From assembly GCA_003996215.1 (NCBI GenBank), contig QJPP01001852.1, positions 186,001 to 250,000 on the forward strand: 64,000 bases of DNA. The letters are read 5' to 3'. A program made the translations under genes and the position numbers. Each line of letters begins with the position of its first letter. Position 1 is the first letter of the stretch. Of the stretch, positions 33,396 to 45,956 are shown in pieces. Origin of the DNA: Jaltomata sinuosa. Its lineage: Eukaryota; Streptophyta; Magnoliopsida; Solanales; Solanaceae. The notes under the pieces are model-generated. The model saw only the letters and a list, made by a program, of their open reading frames with translations, was not told the DNA's origin and did not search any database.

Positions 33396-34094
33396 CAATA
33401 AGCAATGCCAAAATTTCTATGGGTCATTCCGGACACAATTGGAACCCGATACAAAAAAACCAATAGAGCTATTTGAGTGGAAACGACATTTCGAATTCAA
33501 TGGAATTGACAAAAATCTCATCGGAGGTCGATTTAATGAAAAGTGGGCTCCATACCCATAATCAACCTTTAGTCCAACAATTCCCAAAACGGAACTCAAG
33601 AGCCGAAAACAAGTCCGGAAGCCTCGGGACCCGAACCAATGGTACCCTTAGCCTAAACTCAATATTCTGGAGCTAACAGCGTTGATGGAATATCCATCCG
33701 AGGCCTTCTTCTCCAAATGTTGACCAAAGTCAACCAAGCAAGCCCAATTGGCCTGAAAAACATAGAACGAGACAGAATTCCAAGTTGAAAAGCTCCCGGA
33801 TCCCGAAAAAAGGTCCCTCTACACCAAAGTCCACGCTCCGGAGCTAACGGAACTTTCGGAATTTGACTCCGAGCACGTTCACCAAGAATGTTGACTGAAG
33901 TCAACGATTTCCAAAGTTAAAAACTCTAAAACCAGGAATGGACAAAAAGACCAAACAAATGGCCCGGGCACCAAACTACCGGTCCCAGTAAGCCATAAAT
34001 GACTTGGGGCCGCTACAGGCAAGCTCTAACGGTACAAGAAAGGCAAAAATGCATAAATGACCAAAAGGGTCATCACATCATCCACTACTAAAAA

Positions 34095-34114
34095 GACTTT
34101 CGTCCCCGAAAGTC
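34095..34114 (-). promoter_or_regulatory. Hairpin upstream of D 3' LTR
   Basis: Minus-strand GACTTTCG-GGGA-CGAAAGTC, a perfect 8-pair stem with a GGGA loop. It ends exactly 17 bases before the 3' LTR. Confidence 0.75.
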
Positions 34115-36859
34115 GGGAAAGAAGGATAGACTAGAGATTAAAAGAACAACGGAAACACAACCCGCACTACTCTCTTGGACAACCTGGGTAGCCTTCTCGG
34201 TCGGACGGCACCCAATAGAACCAACGAATGCAACCAAGCCTAAACTCATTACTAGCCATGCTAGATCCAAACTCATCTCTAAAACTCTAAAGATTTGCCG
34301 ACCCAAACTGAACTTCGAGAATCTCAATCGGAAGCACCGACACAACACCAAAACCAGAGAAGCAAGGCTATACACACACAAATCTTGAATCTTCGAAACT
34401 ATAACCAAATCTACCAGAAGAGCCATCAACCCAAAACTCTAACTTTTGAACCCGCTGATCTGCAAATCTCTTTTATCCTGAACAGAACCCCTTTCACAAG
34501 ATAACAAGAAGTTGCATACAGGTTGAACACTCAACCACCATCGAAGCATCAACTGAAACACCAGAAATACACAACCTTCGCTTATACTCTACCACAAACG
34601 AAGACACCCTCTATACTCAAGTTCTACCAAAGCCAAGCTAAAGTCAACTAACTTTTTCCATCCAAGATAACAATCCGTAGCAAGTCCTCGAAAACTGGAG
34701 TTACCTGACCCGACTGACTATCAAGCAACAAAAGAACACTTTTGCCAACACCAAACTCGCTAACTGAACCCAACTGATCAACCCATCAAAATTCGACTGA
34801 AATCCGCACACCAAGTTTAAGAGAGGCATATATGAATACCTTGTGTTGACAGAGAAACTTCTAAACTGTAGAACAAACCCAACCGTTGCACCATGCCGAA
34901 TCTGAGTCATTTGAAAGCGAATGAACCAGGGCAAACCTTCCCAACAGACAAAAAAAACAAAACCAAGCCTCTACAAGGAGTGTGGTAAGCCTACCACCAA
35001 GTCCATAATCATCGTTAAGCTCAAAACTCTAAGAACACTGTTGTAACTCCGAATACTCGAACACCATTCTGATTTGAAGTCATCTTACCAAGATCACCTC
35101 CGGAAGAAGTCCACCATGCCATGAATATCAAGTCAAAACACCCCGAAGGCAAAGGAAAAAGGTGCATGGGGTTCAAAGTTACCATCTAGCCAAGGAAATT
35201 TTTGCATATTCCTTCAACTCACCTCTTTAGCTTAAATCAACTGCTCCTCTGAATCAGCACATAAACCAACCATCCCAAAGCATACCACACACCAAAATTC
35301 TAGTCCCCAATGGTCGAGTCTAACCAACACTAGAACCCCACATAAATAACAACTCCGGAAGAATCAACTAAACAAGCTTTCAAATCCTCGGCAAACGAGT
35401 GGCAATTACTAGTCTCTACGTATCATCAGAACTCAAAATAGCCTCTCTAGTCTCAACCCGCACAACTTGACCACATACAATACATCACCACTAGTTCTGT
35501 AACTTACGCCACTGCATCTGTCCAACTAAAAAGGAAGAAGCTTCGTACCATGAAGAGCACTGCTGAAATCAGGAATATCCCACCCAATATAGAGGTTAGC
35601 CAAGGACTAGGTGTACAAGGACAATAGCCACATCCAAAATGGAAAGTAAAGAAGCTAAGTTGCCCGCACCCACTGCCTCCCAGCACTAGGATGCTGCAAC
35701 CAAATAGAAACAGCCACGAACCATCTGATGAAACCTGTCAAGCCATAATTCTGAACCCCAACTTTCAAAACTTCCAACCAAAGCCTTGGTCGAACTCGTA
35801 TACTACCAATGAACCTTTAAGAACCCAAGCAAACTAAGCTTGAATATGCAAGTTGCCAACACCGCCGCTGCTACCAAAATACAAACCAATCGATGGAAGA
35901 CCCACTGCAATGTGTAGACGACTGAATCAAATCACCAAAACACAATCCCAAAGCAAACCTTCATTGCCACCTCAGTCAACTACTAAGACACATAAACACA
36001 AACAAAGAGTCATCTCCTTCCTTTTTTAACAAAACAAAAATCCTTCTATAGCGTATACAGAACCTTATAATTTATTTCTCAAGGATTAAAATCTGGAGCC
36101 ATTACCTTAGCTACCAAACTTATGTTGTCAAAACTCAATAAGGCAGAAGAGAAAGGGGCTGGATGCCCGACTCACCCAAATTTCTATGAATATAACTCAA
36201 CCACGAGGTTACGGTCAACACTTAGTCGAAAGTGCTAAAGTCAAAACCCAATCACCATGCCAATATCAAGAGTTCATCCAGAGAACTACGATCAGAATTT
36301 ATTCCAACTAAAACTGGAATAAAACAAAACACCCAACGGAGAAGGAACTGGAGGAGACTATGGGATCAACCCACATACCTGCCAACCTCCTAAACTAATC
36401 AACAAAGAGGGTCGACTCTAAACACTCGAGAGGCCTAACTAATCTATGCACGCTAGTATAACCAATATCTCCCCAACTAAGGCAAAAACTCAACTCTGGT
36501 ACAACTATCGGTAAAACATCGAACCAACGCAGAACCTCTAGCCACACTAGATAATGGCCTAGGCAACAACCATCTAGGACCGCTAGAAAGGAAGACCCAA
36601 AGCAAGCCTAGAACCATAACAAACAGGAAGCGAGCTCTACAAAGCCTACTCACAAGCTACAACTCCGGGTAAAACACCTCACAGGTCTAACTCACCCCTA
36701 TCCACAACTAAAGAATAAACTACCAATAAAACAACACATCGATACTATAATTCAGGTAGCCAAATAACTAAATAAGTAGAAGGTAGGCATATAATCAATT
36801 AAATTACAAAAGGGATAGAATCGAAACACGAGCAGGACTAACACAAGCCGAAGGTAGCA
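34115..36859 (-). other. Element D internal non-coding region
   Basis: About 2.7 kb with no recognisable protein domain. Segments align in reverse complement with F 50490-52990, for example CTCCTAAACT and CATACCTGCCAACC near 36380 with the matching text near 50960, and GTGTGGTAAGCCTACCAC near 34980 with 52235. Non-coding sequence shared by two elements shows they spread as one non-autonomous lineage. Confidence 0.75.
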
Positions 36860-37860
36860 AAGGCCTGACCTGGAGCAACGATATCAGAAACCTCTACCTC
36901 TGGCCCACCAAGAAGAGAATCAAGCTGATGGGACCTAACTCTTGACTAAGTGGCCAAAACTGAAGACCCAACCAGCCCTCGCTGGGGACAAGCTCTATAA
37001 AGGTGGCCAATCTCTCCATAATCATAACAACCAGGATGACCGGGATACATAATCGTGGGGCAATTCCTAGCAAAGTTCCAACGCTCACCACACCGAAAAC
37101 AGTCCCTACCAGATAAAGCCCGACGAAAATATCTCACTGAACCTGGACGGCCACCACGGCCTACAAACTCTGAAGGAAAACCCCAAAGGATATGATCCGC
37201 ACCCTTCCTTCTCTGTTCAATATGCCCTACACAACCACTCTCTGGAACCCGTGGAGCAACTGAAACTGACCTGGTAGATAAGAAGCAGTGGAACTTATCT
37301 CTGGTGGAGAATCTCCTACCTCAAGTCCGAGAACTACGAGAACTTTCCTAGTGACGACGTCTCTTAGCACTACCTCCGTAAGCCTCACAACATAAACCCT
37401 CCACAGCCCAAGTATGGTCCACTACCTAAAGGAAAGTCATCCCAACTGTAACCAAGTGCTTGGTCGCCAAACGGAGTGGTGAAATCAAACCTCCCACAAA
37501 GCTTTGAACCCTATTAAACTCTGAAGGTACAGCCCTAGAAGTATGCCTAACCATGTCATGAAATCTTGCCTCGTACTCCAATACCGACAGACAACCCTAC
37601 TGAAGAACTGGAAGCTCAACCCTAACTAAAGCACCACTCGCAGAACCAGGTACTGAAACACTCACCGAAGGACTCAAAGTCCTAGCCACGGTGTCCTAAA
37701 AAACTGGGGTCGCTACATATTTAATCGGAGACTGGGCTGGCCTCACACCCCCTATTTGAGGCAATAAACTCTCACTCTGAAGTCCTGGCACTGACGGAAG
37801 CACTGAAGCAATAGGCATAGAAACCTCGACACCAACCACTGTCAAACTCATCTTAGGCAT
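36860..37860 (-). pseudogene. gag: Element D shortened gag with two zinc knuckles
   Basis: Start chosen at the minus-strand ATG at 37860, which directly follows TTCATTCTCAG. The protein opens MPKMSL, runs through a Pro/Ser/Val-rich linker, then YEARFHDMVRH and FVGGLISPLRL, which match the second half of a Ty3 capsid. The first half of the capsid (DPHDFI to FYEAF in element B) is absent. Two knuckles follow near 36985-37101: CFRC-GERW-N-FARNC has lost its His, and CYDY-GEIGH-LYRAC has lost its second Cys. Stops occur near the linker and near TFL. F carries the same deletion, so it predates both insertions. Not functional. Confidence 0.8.
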
Positions 37861-38052
37861 CTGAGAATGAATGAACAACCAAAGTCTTAGAAGTCAATAA
37901 AACCAGGAACGCACGATAAGGAGCCAAGAAGATGAAACTTTTCCTAACAATTCCCTGTAACCTCCCGCAGATAGGATACAGACGTCATCGTACCGATCCA
38001 CGAAACTCTACTTAGACACTTGCTTCTGTAACACAACACCGGTGAACCTAGA

Positions 38053-38064
38053 GCTTTGATACCA
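38053..38064 (-). promoter_or_regulatory. Element D primer-binding site (tRNA-iMet)
   Basis: Minus-strand TGGTATCAAAGC, one base different from the standard site, three bases after the 5' LTR. Confidence 0.88.
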
Positions 38065-40650
38065 AGCTGACATAGCCCAATTTCTCATGTCATGATGGCA
38101 CCTACAACCCCGCAGTAGAAGAACCAATCCCCGTAGTCCAGAATGATTAGTAATGGGCTACTACCTAACAAAAATGCACAATAAGCGGAAATAGCGGAAG
38201 CAAAATGTAAAGGTAGACAAAGCGGAAGCAAAACGTGAATATATATATAAAGAAAACTAGACCAACCCCAAGACTTGGTATCGATAGTACAGAAGCTTCT
38301 AAGAGGGTACAAGTGCTAGAAGTAACAAAATACAATATAAGTTTGTCTCCGAAAGTACAAGGAGTAACAGATACAAAAGATGAGATGTGGTTATGCCCCG
38401 ACCGTCAGGCGCACACCCTAGTCTCGAATATCCACAAAATCAGCACGAGTCTCCAACGCGATCAACGGTGAAAGCTCAATTAATATTTGCACCAAAAAGT
38501 GTAAAAGTGTAGTATGAGCACCAAAACAATGGGTACTCAGTAGGTATCATCAGCTGACTAATCGCATATAAAATATAAAAACAGTAATAAGCAGAATATA
38601 AGAAGGCAGTCAAGAAAGCAAAGAAGAATCACAAGGAAACTACCACATGAGTAATCAACCAAGAGTTACAAGTAGAACATGCTAGCACAGAAGATATACA
38701 TACATGGAAACAGAGGTGTAAAAAGGAAGGAAGGACGCACCTGGGATCCTTGCAACAATAATATATATAAAGAGAATTTTAAAAAGATGGGCGTTATACT
38801 GGTAACCTCAAAATAACAGGGAAGAAGGAAATCAAACCAACTGTCGAGCTAGAAATCTCATACTAATAGAATTAAGCCCAAGATAACAAATACCAAGATA
38901 ACATAGCCGTAAACAACTCACAAGTGAAGCCTAAGATGGAATAACTAACCCAAAAGTATTCAGAACTACTCCTCAAGCCATGATAAGGTAGGCATCAAGA
39001 ACCCCATAATAGCTCAAAAAGCTACATAATTAGCACCTCCGTAAGATGGGACCTACTAGCCCCTTAATAAACTCAGCCCCAAGGATGGTGCCTCAACAGG
39101 CTATAAACTGCTAATCCACCAGAACCAAAAGCCATGACAAACTCTAAATAGAGACATGAGTAAATATAATCTACCTACAGTCCCAACGGCCACCCATACA
39201 ATTGAGGAACACAATCAAGTGAAAACAAACCCTCTGGCCTCCCACAAAATCGGAGCGTACTCTGAACACACAGCAAACAAAGGTGGAATCCGAGTGAATA
39301 TGCATGATGATGATATTATGGAACCGGTAATAGTACCTCTGTATGCACCTCCCCCGGTATGCCCAGCGCACTGGCAGGAGGACCTATGGTGGGTCATGCC
39401 CGCTATACCTCATCCTATACTGTATACCCCTCCTCCGGCACGCTCGGCCCTTTGGCCAGGTCCTGGAATGGCAGGGACCATAGAGGACCCTGACCACATA
39501 CAGTAACGACCACGAAATCTCAGAGAATCAGAACCTCGAAGTATATGCTCAGAATTTAACCGGGTCTAAAATAGTAGTAGTAATCTCAAAAGACCCTCTC
39601 AAAGGGTGCCCAAAGTAATACTCGGGTCTAAATCAGTGATCAAAGTCTCAGTAACCCTCTCAAAGGGTGCCCGAAGTATGGCCGGGTCTAAAACTGTAGT
39701 AAATCAAGTCTAGTGCTCTGCCCGGCAGAGACTAGTATCCGTAATAAAATCAAGTCTGGTGCTCTGCCCGGCAGAGACTAGTACCAGTAATAAAATCAGT
39801 GCAAAATCATCTAAAATCCCCTTTTCTATCATCAACCGTACCAAAAACAGGCCCCCGGAGCCATGCAAGTTTAGGAAAACCATCTATAGTAGCTCGCAGC
39901 CAAAACTGAAGTAAAACATGCAGGGGAAAACCTTTTTCATGGATGATGTGCTCGCACACAAAAAAAAATTAGCCCAATGGCTCATAAAAATTCTTCTCAT
40001 CCATGCACCAGCAAGCAGCTACTCAGCAGACATAACCAGCCTAAAAGGATATCTCTATGTCCGAGACTCATGGACATTCCCAAATAACCCACCATCTATG
40101 TTCCAGAGTCAATACAAGGTCACATAGGACCACAAGGGTAATTTACAATACTACGCGAATACTACAAACATCGTATGAAATATATTGACGAACAAGGCGG
40201 ACAAGGTCTGGGGTACAAACCTATAAAACCCACAGAAGGATGTTAATTAATGCAGTTATAGCCTATATAGGCAGAGTCTAGGTAGGGAAATCCATAACCT
40301 ACCTGTCGTCCAATAAATAGCTGCGGAAATGGTGATGTCTAGGCTCAAATTTCTCCGGGAAGATCCAAATGGTAAAACCACTATCAACATAATAATCTAG
40401 GCATTAATACGAGACTAACGATACCCATAATGCTATAAATATAACCGGGTCAAAATTCGGGTTATAAGCAGGCCCATGGGCCCCGCAACCCAAAACCAGA
40501 AATGAGAACACCACAGTGTTCCCCATATTCCCGGGAGAACATGCTCAAAATTTGAGTTGAAATGAACCACGGGAAGGGGTCAAAACAGCCCCAAGAATCA
40601 AGAATTTAAAGGGGAGAATTTATGGGTATTTACCGGACTTTAAGCAAGAA

Positions 40651-40656
40651 ACTTAC
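40651..40656 (-). promoter_or_regulatory. Putative 5' splice site in D leader
   Basis: Minus-strand ATTG/GTAAGTTTC about 160 bases after the TATA box at 40815-40821. With the CAG before the gag ATG it predicts an intron 40656 to 37861 that includes the primer site. Confidence 0.5.
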
Positions 40657-40814
40657 CAATTTACGAGGACAAGAAACTAGATTGGACTAGAAACAAATAT
40701 TCCTCCAGGCATAGGGGATGAGCAGGTGAAAATTTGGTGAAATTTGGACTAACAATGGAGGAATTATCGAGCTTGGAAGATGATGTGAAGGGATGGAAAT
40801 TAGGCTGCCAACAG

Positions 40815-40821
40815 CTTTATA
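40815..40821 (-). promoter_or_regulatory. TATA box of D 5' LTR
   Basis: Minus-strand TATAAAG, adjacent to the GGCGC-rich cluster. Confidence 0.6.
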
Positions 40822-40829
40822 AGTTGGCC

Positions 40830-40945
40830 AGCCATGGCGCAAGGGCGGCCCAAGGGCGCTGGTACACAGGCGCAGGGGCGTTGGAGGCCAGGCGCTGGCA
40901 TGGGTGCAGGGGCGGCCCACGCAGCGTCCTGGCGCCACACCAGCA
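40830..40945. repeat. GGCGC-rich motif cluster in D 5' LTR
   Basis: GGCGCAAGGGCGGCC, GGCGCAGGGGCG, CCAGGCGCTGG and similar. Same motif set as 33290-33395 but rearranged and slightly longer. Confidence 0.75.
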
Positions 40946-41624
40946 ACCAGCAATGCCAAAATTTCTACGGGTCATTCCGGATACAATCAGAACCCGATAC
41001 TCAAAAATCAATAGAGATATTTGAGTGGAAACGATATTCTGGATTGAATGGAATTAACGAAAATCCTATCAGAGGTTGATTTAATAAAAAGTGGGCCCCA
41101 TGCCCATAATCAACCTTTAGGCCAACAATTCCCAAAACGGAACTCAAGGGCTGAAAATAAGTTCGAAAGCCTTGGGATCCGAACAAATGGTCTCTCTAGC
41201 CTAAAGTCGACATTCCGAAGCTAACTGATCTGATGAAATTTCCATCCGAGACCGTCTTCTCCAAATGTTGGCCAAAGTCAACCAAGCAAGCCCAACTGGC
41301 CAGAAAACACAGAACGAGAGAGAATTCCAAGCTGAAAAGCTCCCGGATCCCGACCAAAGGTCCCTCTAGATGAAAGTCCATGCTCTGGAGCTAACGGAAC
41401 TGTCGGAATTTGATTCCGAGCACGTTCACCAATAATGTTGACTGAAGTCAACGATTTTCAAAGTTAAAAGCTCTAAAACCAGGAATGGACAAAAAGACCA
41501 AACAAACGGCCCGAGCACCAAACTATCGGTCTCAGCAAGCCATAAATGACTTGGGGCCACTACAGGCAAGCTCTAACAGTACAAGAAATGCAAAAACGCA
41601 TAAATGACCAGAAGGGTCATCACA

Positions 41625-42848
41625 GAAAGGCTAAAAAAATTAGCTCTTTATGGAGGCATGTACATGCTTTAATTTTGTTAATTTTATGGTATGTAAGAGC
41701 AGTGCAATGTGATATTTTGATTTGAATTGGAATTGACATGCTTTAACATAAGCCTTATCATATTCTGATTTGAATTGGAACCAAATTCATGATTGTTTGT
41801 TAAGTAGGCAATGTGATATTTTTTATATTTACCAAAACAGGCAATCAAAATATGCTAAAATTAGACTAAAAGGGTATATAAGTTAATTAATATTTTAAGG
41901 GTATTTTTTCCATTCAATATTGTTATTCGTGCTTTTATAATAGAGTAACTTACATAAAACTCACATAGTTAAATCTCAATTACTCCTTAAGACACTACTT
42001 TACTTAATTACATGTTTTACCACTTTTCATGCTTCGGATACATGTATATTTTATGCTGATTGTATGTATCTCAGATACATGGAAAACTAATTATAGAAAT
42101 TTTAATTAATCAAATCCCTTAATATAAGACGAAAATCAAGGCATGTAAATGTGTTTAATTAATTTCAGTTTATTATGATTAAAAAATAATAAATTCATTA
42201 ATTTCTTTAATATAAGACAGAAACATGTATATTTTGGTTATGTAGTTTGATTACTTTTCATCTAATGTATTATTTTATATGTATCTACTATTACTTTCAT
42301 GTATATTTTAATATGTATCAAGTATTAATTTCATGTATTTGTGTATATGTATCTAGTATTAATTTCATGTATATTTTAATATGTATCAAGTATTAATTTC
42401 ATGTAAATGTTTATATATATCTAGTATTTATTTATATGTATCTGGTATTAATTTTATGTATCCAGTACCAATTTCATACATTATATTCAAAATACAGTAA
42501 ATCCAATATTAATTTGATGTATTCAATATAAATTTTTATGCACAGATACTTTTGATACATGTATCTGGAATGTATCCAGTACCAATTTCATACATTATAT
42601 CCAAAATAAAGTAAATTCAGTATTAATTTGATGTATCCAATATAAATTTCATACAATGAATTCAAAAAAATACACGTATTTATTATCAAGTTGACCTATC
42701 AGAACTTTTGATACATCTATTTGTGCATAGATACATGCATAAAAGAAGAAGAAGATGATGCAAAATAAGAATAAACACAGATCTGACTGGAAAACTCTAT
42801 TTTCCCTTTGCCCATTTTCACCAGAAAACACATATTGGTTGTATCAAT
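41625..42848. other. AT-rich spacer with diverged tandem repeats
   Basis: No gene was seen. The left part (to about 41947) resembles 3480-3603 and may be the 5' end of a minus-strand Helitron-like element. The right part is built from TGTATC, ATTAATTTCATGTAT and similar words in diverged tandem. Confidence 0.55.
42240..42655. repeat. Diverged tandem repeats of ATGTATCTAGTATTAATTTC type
   Basis: Units around ATGTATCAAGTATTAATTTC recur about every 45-60 bases to 42450. A longer unit of about 110 bases (CCAGTACCAATTTCATACAT onward) then occurs twice, from about 42460 and 42573. Confidence 0.7.
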
Positions 42849-44187
42849 TGTTGAAAAATAGTACAAGCAGCAGAAGCATTCCAGGAACATACTGCTTACA
42901 TGAATTATAGACAACAAATACTAACACGTAGTACACATAAAATGTGTTATAAATTAATCAAGAACTATCTCTTGAAGCGTGAGCAAATATCTTGAAGCAA
43001 GCCCGACTCTAGTTCTACGATCTTCTCCAGTGATCCCAAATTCACAGTCGAACTCTCTCAATACTTGGGTGGGAAAGTATTGTGTAGAAAACTTATTGTA
43101 TTTTCTAGATTTGAAGAACCCCTACTTATAGAGAAGCTTTCCCAGTCCAAAAAGGAGAACAAGAAACAAACGCATGTTTCAAAACAAGAAAAAAAGCATC
43201 CATTTTCTTTACCTTTCCCTAGAAAATAGGATTCTGAGTTTAAGTTAAATATGGGCACTGCAGGAACCACAAAATTAATTACTGAGGCTTCCTATTATGA
43301 AAATAATTCAAAATATTAATTTGAATTATGCTTACCATAATAAATTACAAATCATTCCACTAGAAATTCGTAATTGCACTCCTCTATTTATATTTTGAAA
43401 TTCTTCATTAAACACTTATGTAATTTCCCATGTTAAGATTACAGATACTAATCAATAAATTAAATTACTGACGAATTTAATTCAATGACTAATTTGCTTT
43501 AGAGAAATACTTAACTTATTTCATATGTTGGATTCATGAATCCACTGACCGGGTTTACACATGAAAACTTATAAGCTTCTCATAAAAGGCGTACCATCAA
43601 TCTCTATACCGAGACATTGATTCTATCAACTAACTTATTATTTCACCAATATATATTATTATCATCCAATCTATCAGGCATATTGATCCATCTCAGGATA
43701 TCACCTTTTGATAAATCAGAATGAGAATTAATAAATACAGTTCATAATAGTTATTTCAAGATTGGGAATATAAGTACATTTAATAGTTTAGAGAATATAT
43801 TTTTATCAGTCAGTCTAAAACATATATCTCTACTCGGTCCTGTTCAATACATACAAAATGCACTAGCACGAGAAGTTAGAACTATACCATTCTCGTAATC
43901 AAGATAAATCACTTTTAGTCTCGTGCTACAATCATTCTAATGGTTTGTTCGAATTCTCATCTACGATTGTGAACTATAACTTTAACTTAATAAGAAATGA
44001 TGATTTAATCTTCTGTGCATAAACTTAAACTCTATACACTAAATCATCTACTATATATAAGTTGAGGACACATATATGAAAAAAATAATCTATTTAATAT
44101 AACACTTTATTAAATTAAATAAATGAATAATAATCATTCAATAAATAATACTATATCAAAATGCATGGTTAATAGTATATACTAACA
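42849..44187 (-). repeat. Element G 3' LTR
   Basis: 1339 bp, TGTTGAAAAATAG to TATACTAACA on the plus strand. The first two-thirds align with 60716-61681. Confidence 0.93.
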
Positions 44188-44200
44188 ATCTCCCACTTAG
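44188..44200 (-). promoter_or_regulatory. Element G polypurine tract
   Basis: Minus-strand AAGTGGGAGAT directly before the 3' LTR, the standard plus-strand primer of copia elements. Confidence 0.85.
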
Positions 44201-44208
44201 ACTCATAA

Positions 44209-45290
44209 TCATGCACCTACAACTCTAACACCCATTCCTTCTACATGCCTATCAAAAGTTTTTTGGGGTAAAACTTTTGTGAAAGGGTCTGCCAGGTTAT
44301 TTTCTGATGCAATATTTGTAATCATCACATCTCCTCTCTTCACTATGTCTCAAATCAAATGGTACTTACACTCAATGTGTTTTGCCTTCTTATGACTTCG
44401 TGGTTCCTTCGAATTTACAACCGCACCATTATTGTCATAATAAATAGTAAGTGGGGCTTCTATCGTAGGGACTACCGCCAAGTCTTTTAGAAAGTTTTTG
44501 AGCCATACTGCCTCCTTAGCTGCCTCAGAGGCTGCTACATACTCAGCTTTCATGGTGGAATCACAACACAAGTTTGCTTGATGCTCCTCCAAACAACGAC
44601 TGTACCTCCCAAAGTAAACATATTTCCAGAGGTCGACTTTCTAGAGTCCTTGCAAGACTGGAAATTTGAGTCTGTGTACCCTATCAGCACCAACTCATTC
44701 GAATGATAGACCAGCATGTAATCCCTAGTCCTTTTCAGGTACTTGATTATATGCTTAATTGTCATCAAGTGTTCTCATCCAGGTTTAGACTGAAATCTGT
44801 TAACCATGCCTACAACAAAATAGATATCAGGTCTAGTACACAACATCGCATACATGAGGCTTCCTACAGCTGATGCATAAGGAACTGCCTTCATGTTTTC
44901 AGTCTCCTCATCTGTCTTAGGACATTGATCCTTAGATAGAGAAATTCCATGTCTGAAAGGTAGAAATCCTTTGTTGGAATCATGCATGTTGAACCTGGTA
45001 AGAATATTATCAATATAAAGAGCTTGGGATAAGCATAACATCCTTTTCTTGTGATCACATAGAACCTTGATCCCAAGGATGTGAGCAGCTTCTCCCAAAT
45101 CCTTCATATCAAAATTACTGGACAACCATTCCTTAACTGAATTCAACAAGCCCACATTATTTCCTATGAGCAAGATATCATCTACATACACTATCAGACA
45201 CACCACTTTATCCTCATTCAACTTTTTGTACACACAAGATTCATCAAGACATTGATCAAAACTTGAATTGAGTAAGATCCTTTTGAATAG
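44209..45290 (-). pseudogene. Element G RT C-terminal part and RNase H
   Basis: This is the 3' half of pol, cut from the rest by element F. It reads from the break through CLDESCVYKKLNED to the RT active site YVDD (VYVDDILLIGNN near 45150-45185), then DMKDLGEAAHILGIK and the copia RT tail ASAVGSLMYAM. RNase H follows with GYTDSNFQ, KDSRKSTSG, KAEYVAASEAAKEAVWL and YYDNNGAV. Frame changes occur near 44770 and 44580, and a TGA interrupts the end before DIVKRGDV. The natural end LADPFTKVLP...VGA stops at 44209, just before the purine tract. Confidence 0.9.
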
Positions 45291-45956
45291 GTGTTCGCCT
45301 TTCTTGTACCGTTAGAGCTTGTCTGTAGCGGCCCCAAGTCATTTATGGCTTGTTGGGACCGGTAGTTTGGTGCCCAGGCCATTTTTTTAGTTTTTTTGGT
45401 CGTTCCTTATTTTAGAGCTTTAAACTTTTGGAATCATTGACTTCAATCAACATTCTTGGTGAACATGCTTGGAATCTAATTCTGACAGTTCCTTAGCTTC
45501 GGAGCATGGACTTTGGTCTAGTGAGACCTTTGGTCAGGATCTAAGAGCTTTTCAGCTTGGAATTCTCTCTAATTCTGTGTTTTTGGGCCAGTTGGGCTTG
45601 TTTGATTGACTTTGGTCAACATTCAAAGAATACGACCTTGAATGAAAATTATGTCAGCGTTGTTAGCTCCTGAATGTCAAGTTTAGGCTAAAGGGACCAT
45701 TTGTTCAGGTCCCGAGGCTTTCAGAATTGATTTTAGCCATTGGGTTCCATTTTGGAAATAGTTGGCCTAAGATTGGTTTTGGCCATGGGGCCCACTTTTA
45801 TATTAAATCGACCTCCAATGGAATTTTTGTTGATTTTGTTGGATCCGGAATGTCATTTCTAGTCAAATAGCTCTATTCATTTGTGTCCGTGGGACCCCGA
45901 ATGAATCCTGAGGGTCCATTTAAAGTTTGTAGCTTGGTTGAGTTTTGTTGTACCTG

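Larger units (their letters stand above)
32875..34077 (-). repeat. Element D 3' LTR, promoter part (right of E)
   Basis: Continues the LTR interrupted at 25343 and aligns with about 40425-41624. It includes the GGCGC-rich cluster, a minus-strand TATA box and a donor-like GTAAGT at 33111-33116. It ends GGGTCATCACA. Confidence 0.93.
22991..41624 (-). mobile_element. Element D: non-autonomous Ty3/gypsy element (hosts E)
   Basis: On the minus strand the 5' LTR is 38068-41624 (3557 bp), the internal region 34078-38067 and the 3' LTR 22991-34077, the last split by element E. The target duplication GAAAG (22986-22990, 41625-41629) is perfect. Without E the 3' LTR is about 3556 bp, nearly the length of its partner. 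The internal region has a shortened gag and about 2.7 kb of non-coding sequence homologous to element F. There is no protease, RT or integrase. LTR and 3'-end text are related to element B, a plausible source of proteins for this lineage. Confidence 0.93.
38068..41624 (-). repeat. Element D 5' LTR
   Basis: 3557 bp, TGACATAGCCC to GGGTCATCACA on the plus strand, followed by the GAAAG duplication. Aligns with 22991-25343 plus 32875-34077. Confidence 0.95.

Noticed and set aside
33194..33466. GC-rich open frames in both strands of the D LTR cluster, as a possible gene
   Set aside because: The frame comes from the GGCGC repeats, differs between the two LTRs and has no domain.
34295..34504. Possible pol remnants in the D/F non-coding interior
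   Set aside because: I searched by eye for RT, RNase H and integrase motifs on both strands and found none; a profile search could still find heavily decayed text.
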